64,000 nt of DNA, taken from the NCBI GenBank assembly GCA_029532625.1, contig JARFXM010000006.1:2542001-2606000 (forward strand), written 5' to 3'. Position 1 is the first letter of the stretch. Every line of letters begins with the position of its first letter. The translations under genes and the position numbers were made by a program. This DNA comes from Lomentospora prolificans. Taxonomy: Eukaryota; Ascomycota; Sordariomycetes; Microascales; Microascaceae. A model generated the notes under the pieces. It had not been told where the DNA came from, did not search any database, and saw nothing but the letters and a program-made list of their open reading frames with translations. Shown piece by piece: positions 1-12,100 of the stretch.

Positions 1-2599
1 TGTGTGTGTGTGCACCACGGTACGTCGCGATGGGATCTTGTTTCCAATTATGCAGCACGCACGGCGCCGAAACTTGGTGCTGTTGACGGAGAATTGGAGC
101 TTCGCCGGTGCGATACCGCCAGCCAGCTTTTGAAAGAGCACGCTGTGAGCGTGTGAACGCATTGAACCCCTGCGGCCGTAACGTCCCCCTACCGATGCTG
201 ACTGACATACGAAGTACTGTTCAGGTGCTAATAGCTCTCCGCTTCAAAGGAACCATGGGAAAGAAGATGCACTAGCAGGCACCAAACCTCGGTTGCAACA
301 CTGTTGAGGAGGGACCATGTCCATCCCGCATCCATGGTCAACGTGAAGGACCCTGGAAGTTGGGGGAACACCCTAGTTAGAAATCGTGAACATCGAAGCC
401 CCGGATCTAGTGCACCTCACCTGGCTGGCTTTGAGCTACTGCAAAACACCCCGGCTTTCACAAACCCTGGGCCCAATAGATCCGGTTCACCATCCTAAGT
501 TGGCAAGTAGGGCTTCTTCAATTGGATAGAGGCGCACCAACCACGGGAGATTTCCCACTTCAACCCCGACCATCTCTCCGACGACGACCGACGTTGTGCA
601 CATCTCGGCTCCGCGCATAGACGGCTGTAGTGCCCCTAACCCCGAAAATACAGTCCCGAATCCGGCTCGCAGCCAGCGACAGTTCTGTGTCACTAGAGCA
701 GCCTCCCAGTCGGTGCGCCGCGAACGTTTGAAAGGAGTTAAGATCTGGCGTGTACCCCGACGACCTTGCGACCCTGACGGCCTCCCTCACTCCACAACCA
801 CGGACAGAATATGGATTGCATGCATTTTTTGAGGCATACTCTTTTTTTTTTTTTCGATTTTCCCATTTTGATGGGCGGGATTTATGGCGGCTAGCCAAAC
901 TCGGCTGCGGTCGTCAATGAAAACACCGGAGCATAGATGCGAGGAGAACCGGCACAGAGAGCGGTCCAGGCAGCAGGCCCGCTGGCCTTAGCAGCTGAGA
1001 TTAACATCCCCAAGCGCGCTCGCATCGATGCAAAGGTGAATTCACAGAGGTTGTGAGGGAGAAAGGGTTCGTTTTGATGGAGAAAAAAAAATATGAACGC
1101 GAACGAGTTAATAGCTAAGAACCTTAATGCGGTGAGAATGTAAGAATCGCGAAGAATTTGCGAGACGTCCACGGGCACTTACCTGGCGGCATTCCAATTT
1201 TGACAGGGGTTAATTTTCTGCCCCTACACCATGACCCATGGATGGGCACCGAGAAACGGATCTTGCTTTGCCCTGGTTGGGTGGGACACTTGCTGAACTT
1301 TATAGCGGTAGCTAGCTCTACTCCCGTTGGAGAAGAGCTGTCACTCGTACCTCTTCGTTACCTAGTTAGCTAGCGATCCCTTGTTTGAAGTAGGTGCTAA
1401 TCTTTCATGTTCTGGTGAGCTTGCCAGCCTAATTTCGTGCGGTTCCGGTCCAACGAGGGGAAGGTTAAAGATGGGCGCTTAATATCTACGCTACACCATC
1501 CCACTCCTTTGAGCACCGTTCCTCCAACCCCAGGTGGAAATATTCAAGGCTTCTTCGCGCAGCTTCTAGCTTCAGTTTCATGCATCTACGGCGTATTACC
1601 AACGGCTGGACTATGAAATTCACCGACGAACGTAGCACAAGGCAAGCACACATCCCGCAGTGGGCGTGTAGCCTGTGTTAGATTGCGATTTAGAGTTTCG
1701 AAGCGGGTAACTAGATAATTTTCTCGGCTGTCCCGCTGCGGGAACCCCTTTTTGGTTTAACCTCGCATGGTTGACGCTCAGAAACGACGCGACGCCTCCA
1801 GGATCGGGAGAATAGCCCAAACAGACACCTCTCTGACCTGTGTGCATTAAAGTATTCAAGCCACCGTTAGCTTTCTTTGTGGATGCTAAAGTAGATGCTA
1901 CGGTATGAGCTCGGGCCCTCCGAGTGTGATGGTTAATATGTACAAGGCCACTGATGGAAACTACTGGGCATGTTTTGTAACTTGTAGCATGCGGGCCGGC
2001 CTGGTGGATGGATTCCGCCAAACTCTTGCGCTTTCCAGCCCCTTCGCTGGACTCGGTCAGTTCCATTAACCTTAAGGTTCTAACGAAGCTGGAGCCTGGT
2101 GCCGACCCAGAGGAACTAAGAACCTACAAGTAACACCCCCCCTTTTACTTTCAGTCATCAATCTAATGGATCCATCTGTTGGTTCTTCGTCATCTCCAAA
2201 TGGATTCTGTCTCGCCCATGGCCGTGGACCGTAATCAAATTGCCGAGATAGGAATCTAGCTCAAACTACATGGAAACCCTTAACAATGTTTCCATTACGA
2301 AAACTTCCCCCATCCAAAGGGTTCGGTTGCGAGCGCCTATTTGCAATTCACTTCCACAAGTGCGACGTCCTGTCGAGGACTAGACAAGAATCCTCTCCGA
2401 CTCCTACTACAAAAGAAATCCGAAAAGGTACGAGGACTCCTGACGAAAAACATCCGTAACGAGCGAGTGTTGTCTATAACTTTGAAAGATCTTTGTCCCC
2501 TTTGTGCGTTTCTTCATGCCCTCTATCCCCTAAAACCATCTCCAGGCAGTCGTCTCTCCGATCGGAGAGGATGAACTGAACTCTCGCCCGCGACCCCTA
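1..2599. other. No recognisable gene; intergenic or decayed DNA
   Basis: The stretch opens with a (TG)6 run at 1-12. It contains only short open frames on both strands (longest about 148 codons, minus strand 1620-2066) with no family motif, no supporting splice signals and no start context that stands out. I see no tRNA or 5S rRNA in it. A T12-class run lies near 840-855. It is probably non-coding or too decayed to read. Confidence 0.5.
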
Positions 2600-3800
2600 T
2601 CAAATCGACGCCGCGAATTGCCTACCGAGGACGGCGGTCAGAATCACGGTCATGTACGCAAGAGAAAGCCGAATGCCTCCATTGCTAAAAAGCACAATCA
2701 TGACCGTGACGCCGCAAATTTCCAGAGCTAACCCGCTGAAAACATTCAAGGAGCCGGCTCCAAAGATCAGAAGGCACACGGGCAAGATACAGGTGTTTAA
2801 GAGACCGATATACTCTATAGCCATCGCCGTGCCATGAATTCTTCCCGTCCCGATCCTTGTGATTCGATACACGGCCCCGTCAAATGCGTTTGACGGCAAC
2901 CACACCTAGAAAAGCGCGACTCCGTTGGCTTTGGTTCCGCGGAGAGTCGACGCGCCCGACAGTTGGTGTCCGAGCCGGCCTACGGCCAAGGGCAGCAACT
3001 TCGTGAAGCAGAGCGAAATACGTACCAGCAACTTGCCCATGCCCCGACTCAGGATATATTCGAGAATCTTGTACACGGTATCCTTCTCTTTAGAGACTCG
3101 ATATAAGCCCTCTGCCTGCCCAAAGGGAAGCCGGTAATCGCGATCACCGACACATTCCTAGAATATCTTTTCATGGCGTTTGAGGCATCTCACGCTGGGG
3201 GTGCTCTTTGAGTCAATGAGGCCCCTAAGTATAATACCTATGTCAGTGTCTACACACTGCCATTAATACGACACAGCTCTTCTATTATATATAGAGGAAA
3301 GCTAAATTGACGCCGTCACAAGTCATTTAATACGCCGGATAAAAGAAGCATATGGCCGGTTTACATACTCAGATTCCGAAACCTCACACATAGGTCCTGG
3401 TACAGCTCGTCATAAACTCCCAGAGCCGGCGCGGTGCCATCTTCCTCTCGTTGGAGAAGCATGCCTGATTTAGCATCAATCATGCTCCCTTGGTATCTCT
3501 CTAAAGGTAAAATAGCTAAGGGCGAACGTTATGGAACCCCAAGGTATTGGCTGTGGCTGGCGACAGTTATTGACACCCTGGCCAGCCTTTTCGATCTATT
3601 CGGGGTCAATATTAGCCGTCACTGCTAACTAGCTCTTCACCTGCCCGCGCACGAAGCAACCAGGGATAGGCTTTACCTTTCTCATATCCCTTCCACAAGT
3701 ATTGCGACTCAGCAACTGGACACTTTGTCTCAGCTTCGCCCTGCGCACCAGTCTCAAGGTCTCTGCCCTGTGTCTTTTCGCCTCCTTGGTTTTGGTTCAT
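2600..3800 (-). pseudogene. Candidate multi-exon membrane protein gene, possibly DUF6594-like, probably decayed
   Basis: The best-supported part is the 3' end. A last exon at 2600-2905 encodes about 101 residues with three strongly hydrophobic segments and ends in TGA. It is preceded by a 120-nt interval (2906-3025) with GTACGT and TCTAG ends, and then by an exact 44-codon exon (3026-3157) that joins it in phase 0. Farther upstream on the minus strand are a protein-like stretch around 3370-3460 (contains GVYDELYQDLC) followed by GTATGT, and another at about 3670-3800 followed by GTAAAG. C-terminal paired or triple membrane helices after a soluble, charged region is the plan of the fungal DUF6594 proteins, and the helix spacing loosely fits. 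I could not join the upstream exons in phase, so the gene is either broken or has exons I cannot place. The family call is a guess; coding origin of the 3' part is moderately likely. Confidence 0.35.
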
Positions 3801-5803
3801 GTTGGTCTATAAGCGATGGGAAGTACAGATCGAGGCATGGGTGTGGAACTTTAGCCTCCCTTTCTTCGACAAGAGCGGATGATGGACTCATTTCTCATTC
3901 ATTATCCGTGTCCCCTGGGTTTGGATGGGGCCTTAGAGGAGGGATCATTGCCTTGACGGATTCACTCTACGATTCAAAAGCGATACAATTCAATGAGCTG
4001 TTGTCCAACCTCAGATTAGGTTCCGGAACACGTCAAGCTGCTTCATCTTGAAGGGACTTGAGGGGGAGGCGTGCTCGGGTCTACTGGATGTCTACTTGTT
4101 TTTTTGGGTTTGGGGGGGTGGTTTCAAGTTCACTCGGGGTATTTTGAAGTACCCACCTTTCCGCCCACCCCTCACTAGTCGCCGTCCACAGACAAGGTTT
4201 ACGCACATCGGTGGACCCGTGGGTATATCCTTATGTTACGGTTGCATTAATGAGAGCACGGCCAGGCGGCAAAGGCCCTCTGCCGTACCCACAGGCAGTG
4301 AGAGTCGGACAGATTAGTAGAGAGCCGCGCGCTAATGAAAGTGTAAGTGCGGGTCTGAATGACCTCTCTCGACGCCTTTGTTTTCTCGAGTACATCAGCG
4401 AAAGAGAACCTCTGGCCTCTCTTTAGTTGTCGATCCATGGAACGCGGGCCTTGTGTCTTCAAGCCCCATACCAGCTTGTTATTTTAATTTTACTTATATA
4501 TATATATATTTAAGAAATATTTTCTTACCAATGTTTCTTTTCATCGGGTTAACGGGCTCCTGGATTCACTCTCTTTACACTCTTTCAGGTTCTCTTGGAC
4601 GGACGCGAATCGGCGTGAATCTAGTCTAGGTGATATAATTCATGGCGGTCGAGCTCACCCCGGTGTCTCCAGCTTTTTTTCGGCACATCTACCAAGTTCC
4701 AATTTCAATGATGATATAAACTATCGTAACCATGGACCCTCGAATGCTGCAACGACGCTCTTCATCTTGCCTTGCAGTCTTTTCTTTCCCCTCGTCCGTA
4801 TATCTCGTGGGGAGTCGTCTCGCATATACCGTAAATCGCAAAGTTTCCCACTAAAGCGTAACAATCCCCTTTTTTTACAACTAATCAAAGCAAGAAGACA
4901 TATTCATGAAAATGCTGTCTGAAAGAGAAATGGGAAGTGAAGATTGGCGATGACGCGCGTGTGCGTTTGTGTTGAAGGAACGCGCCCCGGAGTCATCAGA
5001 CTCGGTGGGAGTAACTGGGAGAGTGTGGCGGACCAGGAGGTCCTTTAGCTTTTTTGACATCTTGGAGCTCTCCGATCAAATTGTGTTTCTCGCGGAAACA
5101 ATCGGGTTGAGCATTGCTCTCGTACTCAGAAAGCGGGCTAGTCGTGAATGGGGCTGCCGGGGACGTAAAGGAACGGATTGCGTCAAGTACTCCCCTTTTG
5201 CTTCTTCAATCTCGTCTCTCGCACATTCCCCCTCGCTCTCCTAGCCTGTTCACGCGGCCTTTTTTATTGCGCATAATGAGCATAATACTCTCGAATGGCT
5301 TCCGCTCCTTCGCTCCGTGCTTCCCAGCCTGACCCTTCTATGGACTGTCGCACTCATCGCCCTCGGGCTTCACGGTCTGGTGTTTCTGGGTGGCCTTGTG
5401 TTTGTTTAGACGTGACAGGCCCGAAAACGAGGAGGACGGTGAGGTCTCTGCGTGAAGTGCTGGGTTGCCCATGGCGAATGAAGGGGACTCAGGGGAGCTA
5501 GAAATACAGGTATTCGAGGCGAGTGGCGGAAACAAATCTCCTGCCGTTGCCTTGTAGTGGGAATTCGCGGACGATTGTGGCGGGGAATCTTTTGCACAAC
5601 TGAACAGGCCGGATTGTAGTGTGTAATCTCGTGTCCTCGAGTTGAATAGTACCTTCAGCTGCTCCTTGTATTTTTGCCAAAAGCAAAAGATAATATATCT
5701 AGGCTTAATAGCCAGCGGATACAACGTGGGGCGGGGCGGGCAGGGTCGGTGGCTAGGGCTCGCGAAACGGAACAGAGAGGAAACATACCCGTCGTGCTTC
5801 ACT

Positions 5804-6127
5804 GATGGACCCGACGGAACGAGAAGCTGACGCCAAAGCCCTACAGGCAGTTGTGCTAGACATCAATCCGAATGCCATCTCAACACCTACTAGCCGTAAA
5901 CGATCACTGTTCTAGGTACGGTGCGCAACTGCCCTTTCTGCCCCATTGTTCGGGTCCCTCGAATGACCATAACATCGGACTTCTCGTCGACGAAAAGCCT
6001 CTGGGAGCTCGAAGCGCGTCTGTTGTACGACGAGCTCCCTTCGTTTGGCCGTTTCATGCACCTTTCAGGTCGGATTGGTCCAATGAGAAACGGCAGGCCC
6101 TGTGTGTTCGATTTCGATAGGCGTTGA
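5804..6127 (+). other. Unassigned protein-like frames, possible relic
   Basis: An ATG at 5804 opens a 36-codon frame of natural-looking composition (begins MDPTEREADAKALQ) that stops at a TAG directly followed by GTACGG. A second frame (5921-6127) continues for about 67 residues with segments such as SLWELEARLLYDELPSFGRF. The change of frame near 5915 could be an intron border or a frameshift in a dead gene. I do not recognise the family, and chance remains possible. Confidence 0.2.
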
Positions 6128-8993
6128 CGGCCGACTCGCCGTGACTCACCAATAGATCCTTAGATCCTCGAAAATCGCGGAGCGTGCCAACAGCTTCTAG
6201 GATTGTTTAGCGCGGCCCCTCCCCCAGGACAATGGATGAGTTTCAGAAATCCACTACACCGTAAAGCCCTGGAAAATGGTACCACTGGCTCTTGGGTTGG
6301 GCGTGGCAGGTACAGCTGGTTGTCAGACCTACCTGGCTGCCCGCCGCCCGTCCACGCTTTCTTGGATTTCCACCCTGGATGGTTGAGCAAGCCCACTGAT
6401 GGCACTCAACCCAGAGCTCCGCTCCACACGGGTGTCAGGGAAAAGGAGAGCCTTGATATACCGGCTTCTCTTGGCTCATTCTTTCTGCCCGCACGACATT
6501 TGCCCACTCAACCCCTGCTACCTGTCCCCGGCCCAGCGGATGCCACCTCCACGTGAGGAGAGTCACCCGACTAGAGCTTGAACAACCCTCGCTGGCCCTT
6601 AAACCCCTTTAACATCGCACATGAATGCGGAGAGGTTAATCGTTCGCCGGCTGCTGCCACGCCACTTTCAAGATGACGTCTGCGCCTCGTCTACTCGCAA
6701 ACGCCCCACCCATCCAAAGAACGTGGGATGGGATGCGCCAGCATGGCCATTTATCTATCCGCCCTGAATCTGCATGTCATATCTATTCATCCGGTCTCCA
6801 ATCAAACGTCTTCCGCACCCATGGATCGCTCTGGCCCCTTTCCGCCATTCCAATGCTTCGCGTGATGCTGTGGGAGGACAACTTCGGCACCTCAGAGGGA
6901 GGCCCGAAAATTCACAGATAAACGGGTGGTATCGGAAGGCTGGTCGCTTCTTATCGAGGTTTCGCGCAACTGCTCGTACTTCAGAGTGACTCTGGTTCCG
7001 GAGCAGGCATGGGTTCGCCATTATATATCCGTCAATGCCATCCACTAGGGGCCTCCGAGAGTTTGAAGTAGAAGGGAGCATTGCGCCTGGCCGTAAGACT
7101 CGGTCCTGCCGCCATCTAGTCGGCATCAATTACTGACCGTAAGAAGCCGCGCGTGCACAGCGCAGCCGCTATTTCATAGCTAGGAGACGATTTGATTCAG
7201 GTTATGAGTGTCAGCTATGTTTTGTGCACAGTCAGGAACGGTCATGCTGTTCGAATCCTCGGGGAGGGTAAATTTGCGTTCGTGGGTGTTACCATCGTTC
7301 GTCTGGCCCCTCGCATCCACGAGAATGCGAACCTCTCGAGAGGAAGCCAAGTATTCTACCTTGTAAACCAACACATGGGATGGGAATAGTAGATTTTCGA
7401 GGAGTGAATGTGAATCCCGGAAGTCGTGCTACACGGATAGGGGTTGTTGCTGCCAGAACATGGGGACGTCAAAATCGTGTAGTGCAGATTAAGGAGTTCG
7501 CCCAGGGAGAATGTGAATATGATGGTTAATTCAAAGTCAAACGCGAGTCCATGTATCACTTCCAAGGGCGGCGGCTAGCTGAAATCAAACCTCAGTGGAT
7601 CACCTGCACGAGCGGAACTGAGTTGGATAGCCCTTGGGGACACGAATAACCATAGAAAGGGAGAATGGGCTGGAGGAATCCACTGCTTTCATTGGGTGCA
7701 CAGAGTAGGGGTGAATCAATACTTGAAGTGGTGAGCTAGCAACTTCAGAAGGGCTAGAGAAAGCGACGACAAGCCTTCCTATAGTATGCGATAAGTCTCA
7801 TTACTTAAAGCACGAATGGATGGTAGTGACCCTTAAGAAGCTGTCTGGCAAGGAGAATTGATGGCATTTAACCTTGATAAACTAGAGGAAGGCCATGAGG
7901 CGTCCTAGCTGAACAGTACAGTGGGCTCCAACATAGACACCACATGTACGACCCTCAACCTTAACGATATACGTCGAGCATCTACCGCTCTATCATATGC
8001 GCCGGGCGCGGTGCTCAGATCATCCCACTGCGAGTCCGCAGAAGCAGGAAATCCGCCTCCACTTCTAGAGGAGAGCAATGATCAACCTCTATCGCCCAGA
8101 GAAGCGGCCAGTAATACTCCGTGACATAAAAGACTGCTACCCGGAAGCAAGTTCGTCATGATAGGCGGTATGAAGACTCGACTCCAAATGCTCCCAAATG
8201 CCATCGGACCCTGACAGTAGCGAAGGCTGGGCGAAAGAAGGACAATACAATCAATAAGCATTTGTTGCATACGGCCTCCGTAGGTCCCAACTAGGTGTGT
8301 GTATTTGGAAAAGAATTGCTGTTTGCCGACGAACCCCTGCTTGGATGACCTCTCTGTTTGCTCCTACACCGGGACGACTTGGTCCCATTGCGCCGAAGAA
8401 GTGGGGAAACGAGGACTCGAAGAAGAGAGCAATATTGAGACCAGCTATCTGTAAACGTATGAACTATTCTTCCAGAAGAGGGGGGTGGATAGTAATAAAC
8501 TAGTGTTGATGTCGGACAGTCAAGGCTAACCTGTGTTCGTAAGAGTAAGCGATTTTGATGTCTCCATGGATAACTAGCTCAATAGAAAGATATATATATG
8601 GTCCTCCATTTCTTAGCTCATGGAAGACGGAGTGTTGCTTTGTAGCTGCAATGAATCGACAAGCGGGTAATTGCTCACCTTCCTGTTCCCGCCAGTAGGC
8701 GACGTAGGTAGCCTACGAGAAGCTGCTATTACATGGGGACCATCTTAGCAGATAATTCGACATCTGCCTATTGGATCTAATTTCGAACACACTTCTTTAG
8801 GCGACACTTCACCCAAGGCTCGTTCTGTGTACAGCCCAACTGAGCCAGCAGTGTTAGGGTTAGGAGTATGTATCACGATGTCAACGAGCAGAGCAATGGC
8901 GGTTGACTAAGCGGTCCTGTGGGGGTCGCTGGCTTCATGGTGGGGCAAGCTTCCTTCACGGGCAAGGCGGGTAAACCTTGGGAGCTAAATTAC

Positions 8994-9029
8994 TTTTTTT
9001 TTTTGGCTGTCCCTCTCTCTTTTTTTTTT
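8994..9029 (+). promoter_or_regulatory. T-rich element upstream of UTP10
   Basis: Two T runs (11 T and about 10 T) separated by a pyrimidine stretch lie 125-160 nt before the UTP10 ATG. Poly(dT) and CT blocks are common nucleosome-depleting promoter elements in ascomycete housekeeping genes. The assignment rests on position and composition only. Confidence 0.35.
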
Positions 9030-9153
9030 CTGGATCGCAACTTGGAATGTCGAACCTGAATGGGCTCGGCCAAGCTTGAACAAGGGCAACATAGGAGTTA
9101 TTGTCTAAATTATGATGTACAGTTACTACTAGAAACATCGTATTACTGTTATA

Positions 9154-12100
9154 ATGGCTACCTCTCTCGCCAAACAGTTGGCACAGATCGCCGCCAAATC
9201 CAAGACGACCCTAAACGCAAAAGCCCAGAAAGCAGCACATTCCAAGTCCTTGATATGGGAACCCAAGGTTGCCGCAACACAGAGTTTTCAGAGCCTCTAT
9301 CCTGTGTGCTATGAAGGCTTCGAGGAGCTCTGTGGCCTCGATGCCCGCTTTACTACCTTCCGCGCGACCCTTTTCAGCGAGCAGAGCCAAAGCGAAGACA
9401 GGACGCAGCTTACCGAAGCAGAAAATGCCGAACTTGATAGGAGGGTCGAGACTTTCTTGCGTCTCGTTGGCAGCCGCCTGCGACTTATGCCTGCGATCAA
9501 GGCAATTGAATGGTTGATTCGACGGTTTAGGTGAGGATGGGTGCCGATTGACCGGATGAAGTCATGCGATGGCTAACCAACCGCCCAACCCTCTAGGATA
9601 CATGAATTCAACACCGCCTTCCTTTTAACGACATTCCTCCCTTACCACACCTTACCCGTCTTTGTAACTTTACTGTCAATCTTGCCGTCTCAGATTCCCG
9701 ATGACTACCGATTCCTCCAGCCGTACATACGATCCCTTACTTCTCCACCACGGGCAACTCTCGTCCACCAGACTATAAACCACCCACGATTGCTCGCTGC
9801 GATCTCGGAATATACCCTTGCATCCTGCAACGCTAAACAACACTATCAAACGTTAATCGCTTTCTGGGGTGGTATCCTGACGGAGGCTGTAAATGGCTTG
9901 GTGGATAAGAACAAGTCCGGTCGGAAGGCCGTGCAGTATGATAATGACCAGGCTCTTCTGCACCAGCTTGGGCCGATCTTTGGCGAGGCCCTCATGATGA
10001 AAAAGGTCCCTCAGGCCCAGATTGCCGCTTATATGGCTCTCGCAGTCTTCGTATCGAAGGGAGATCTTGGCGATGCCGCCGTTTCTGCCTTCATGGAGCA
10101 GCTTGCGCTTGGCTGGACAAGCGAGACCGTTCGACCTGGACTCGTTTGCTTGTCTATTCTTGGCCAACATAGGTCAGCTAAGCAAGTTTCTGGGAAGATT
10201 GCCAAGGCTCTCCTGAAGATTCCTGACGTTGAGAAACACTTGGTTGAGATTGGTCGCGAATGGAGGGTGGACAGACTCGCCAATGGTCTTTGTCTCGCGA
10301 TGATCGACAGGGCGGCCAGGAAAGGCTGCGCTCGCGGACTTCATGTTGTGGGAGCTCTTATTCGCGCCAATGTGCTTACTTCCAAGCAAACTTCTGTTCT
10401 GTTCAAGGCGCTGCTCTTGCTTGGCACCAATCTTAGCGAGGACGTCGATAAAAGTGGAAGTGTTAGGAAAGAACTTGGCACTATGCTCGTGCAACTTTCG
10501 CAAGATCCTGGCGAATGCGGCGACATTATTCAGAGTGCCATCACCGACATCGATTTCGATATGGATCAACTCGAGATGCGCTTGGATCTCTCCTTGCGAC
10601 AAAACAAGGCGCTTCCCTCTACCGAAGAGGGTGCTATGGAAAAAGACGAGACTGTGGAACCGGCCAAAGAAAATCCTACCGATGAGCTGGCTAAATTAGC
10701 CAGGCTGCCGAGCGGCTTGTCTGCTAATCTAGGTCGCGATGCTGGAGCGGCCTTCCCCGCCGTTAGCCAAGCCTTCTTGCGCGCGATCATAGACCCGTCT
10801 TCGGAGAAGCTCCTCCAGGACTTCGATGCTCTCCCGATACTATCTCGCGATCAAGCCCTTGTTGATCCGACGTACTTCGCCTTCTATGTCCGCATCTGGT
10901 GTGGCGCATTTCCTGCTCTGGCTAAGGCCAAGGCTTTGGAGATGGTGAAGTTGCGACTCAAGGCGTGCGACCAAGGTGTTGATCTTCAAGGCCTGATTCC
11001 TTATATCCTTACCGGCCTTAGTGATCCGTCTAAGAAGGTCCGCCAAGCCGCTGCTAATCTCTTAACTGTTCTAGCCCAAGCGTATCCCAGCGATACTAAG
11101 GAATCTGGAACAACCGTTTGGGCGACAAAGACCCTCTATCCCGGTTCTCAGAATCGAGAAGATTTGGGCACTGAAGCGGCTATAAAGGTGATCAAGTCCG
11201 TTCTCCTTCCGGCCCTCGAGGAGTGTGTTATACACCAAGACCACGTCAGTTCCATTTTCGAGTCCTCAATCGGACCAGGCAAGGCCAAGGATTCCGAAGA
11301 AACAAAAGGGCGTCTCCCTCCGCCTGTAAGACTTGCGTTTGCCAAGTTCATCTCCAACGCTGTATTCCGTACACCGTTCTTGCTAGTGAAAGAGCGTCTA
11401 CTTAAGGCGCTCAACCGCGTTCGATCCATTCCTAGTACAAGCAGGACGCAGCTCCTCCTGCCTTCATTAAATTGGTGGGCTGGCTTAACATCGCAGGAGG
11501 TGTCGGAACTTGTGAAGAAGGAGCGGGTTGATGAGGCTGATCTCAATCAGAGATTCGTCGAGACCGTTGTGGCAAACGACACTGCCGGTTTGCAAGCCCT
11601 GTTAAAGATCATTATAACGTCAAAAGACACACGAGAGGATTTCGTGGAGGCAATCTTCTTACGCCTTAGGAAACTTTGGTCTTTGATGAAGCCTGAGAAT
11701 AAATCCTCGCTTGCGAACCAGATGATCGATCTGGCTCTTAGTGGCTCGGACGATGATGATATGCCTCGATCTAAGTCTATCGAAGCCGCCGAATTGCTTC
11801 GTAACGTCGAGTTAACTACGGAGATACTCTCTCATTTCCTCGAGTCCATTCACATGGAGACTAACATCGTGGTTGACTCTCCCCCCAACAAACGACGCCG
11901 TCTGAGTAACGAAGGAGCCCGCGGCTCGGGCCTACAGCCATCACCCGAAATTACTGCAGCTCTGAAGAAAGCCACCTTTGTGCTCCAGCTCATTGAGATC
12001 TCTGACCCTGCAGCCCATGCAGCACTGCTTCCAAGCCTGTTCTCGACTCTCGCCAAGCTGCAGACGTTCCGCTCTGTCGTTGGATCGGACTTGGGTTATC

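Larger units (their letters stand above)
3801..9153. other. Long stretch without a supported gene
   Basis: More than 5 kb with many short, mutually overlapping frames and no recognised family. The most protein-like pieces are a 36-codon frame starting at the ATG near 5804, immediately followed in another frame by about 67 codons at 5921-6127, and a minus-strand frame at 7180-7374; none can be assigned. Two T runs at 8994-9004 and 9020-9029 lie about 130-160 nt upstream of the UTP10 start and probably belong to its promoter. Confidence 0.45.
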
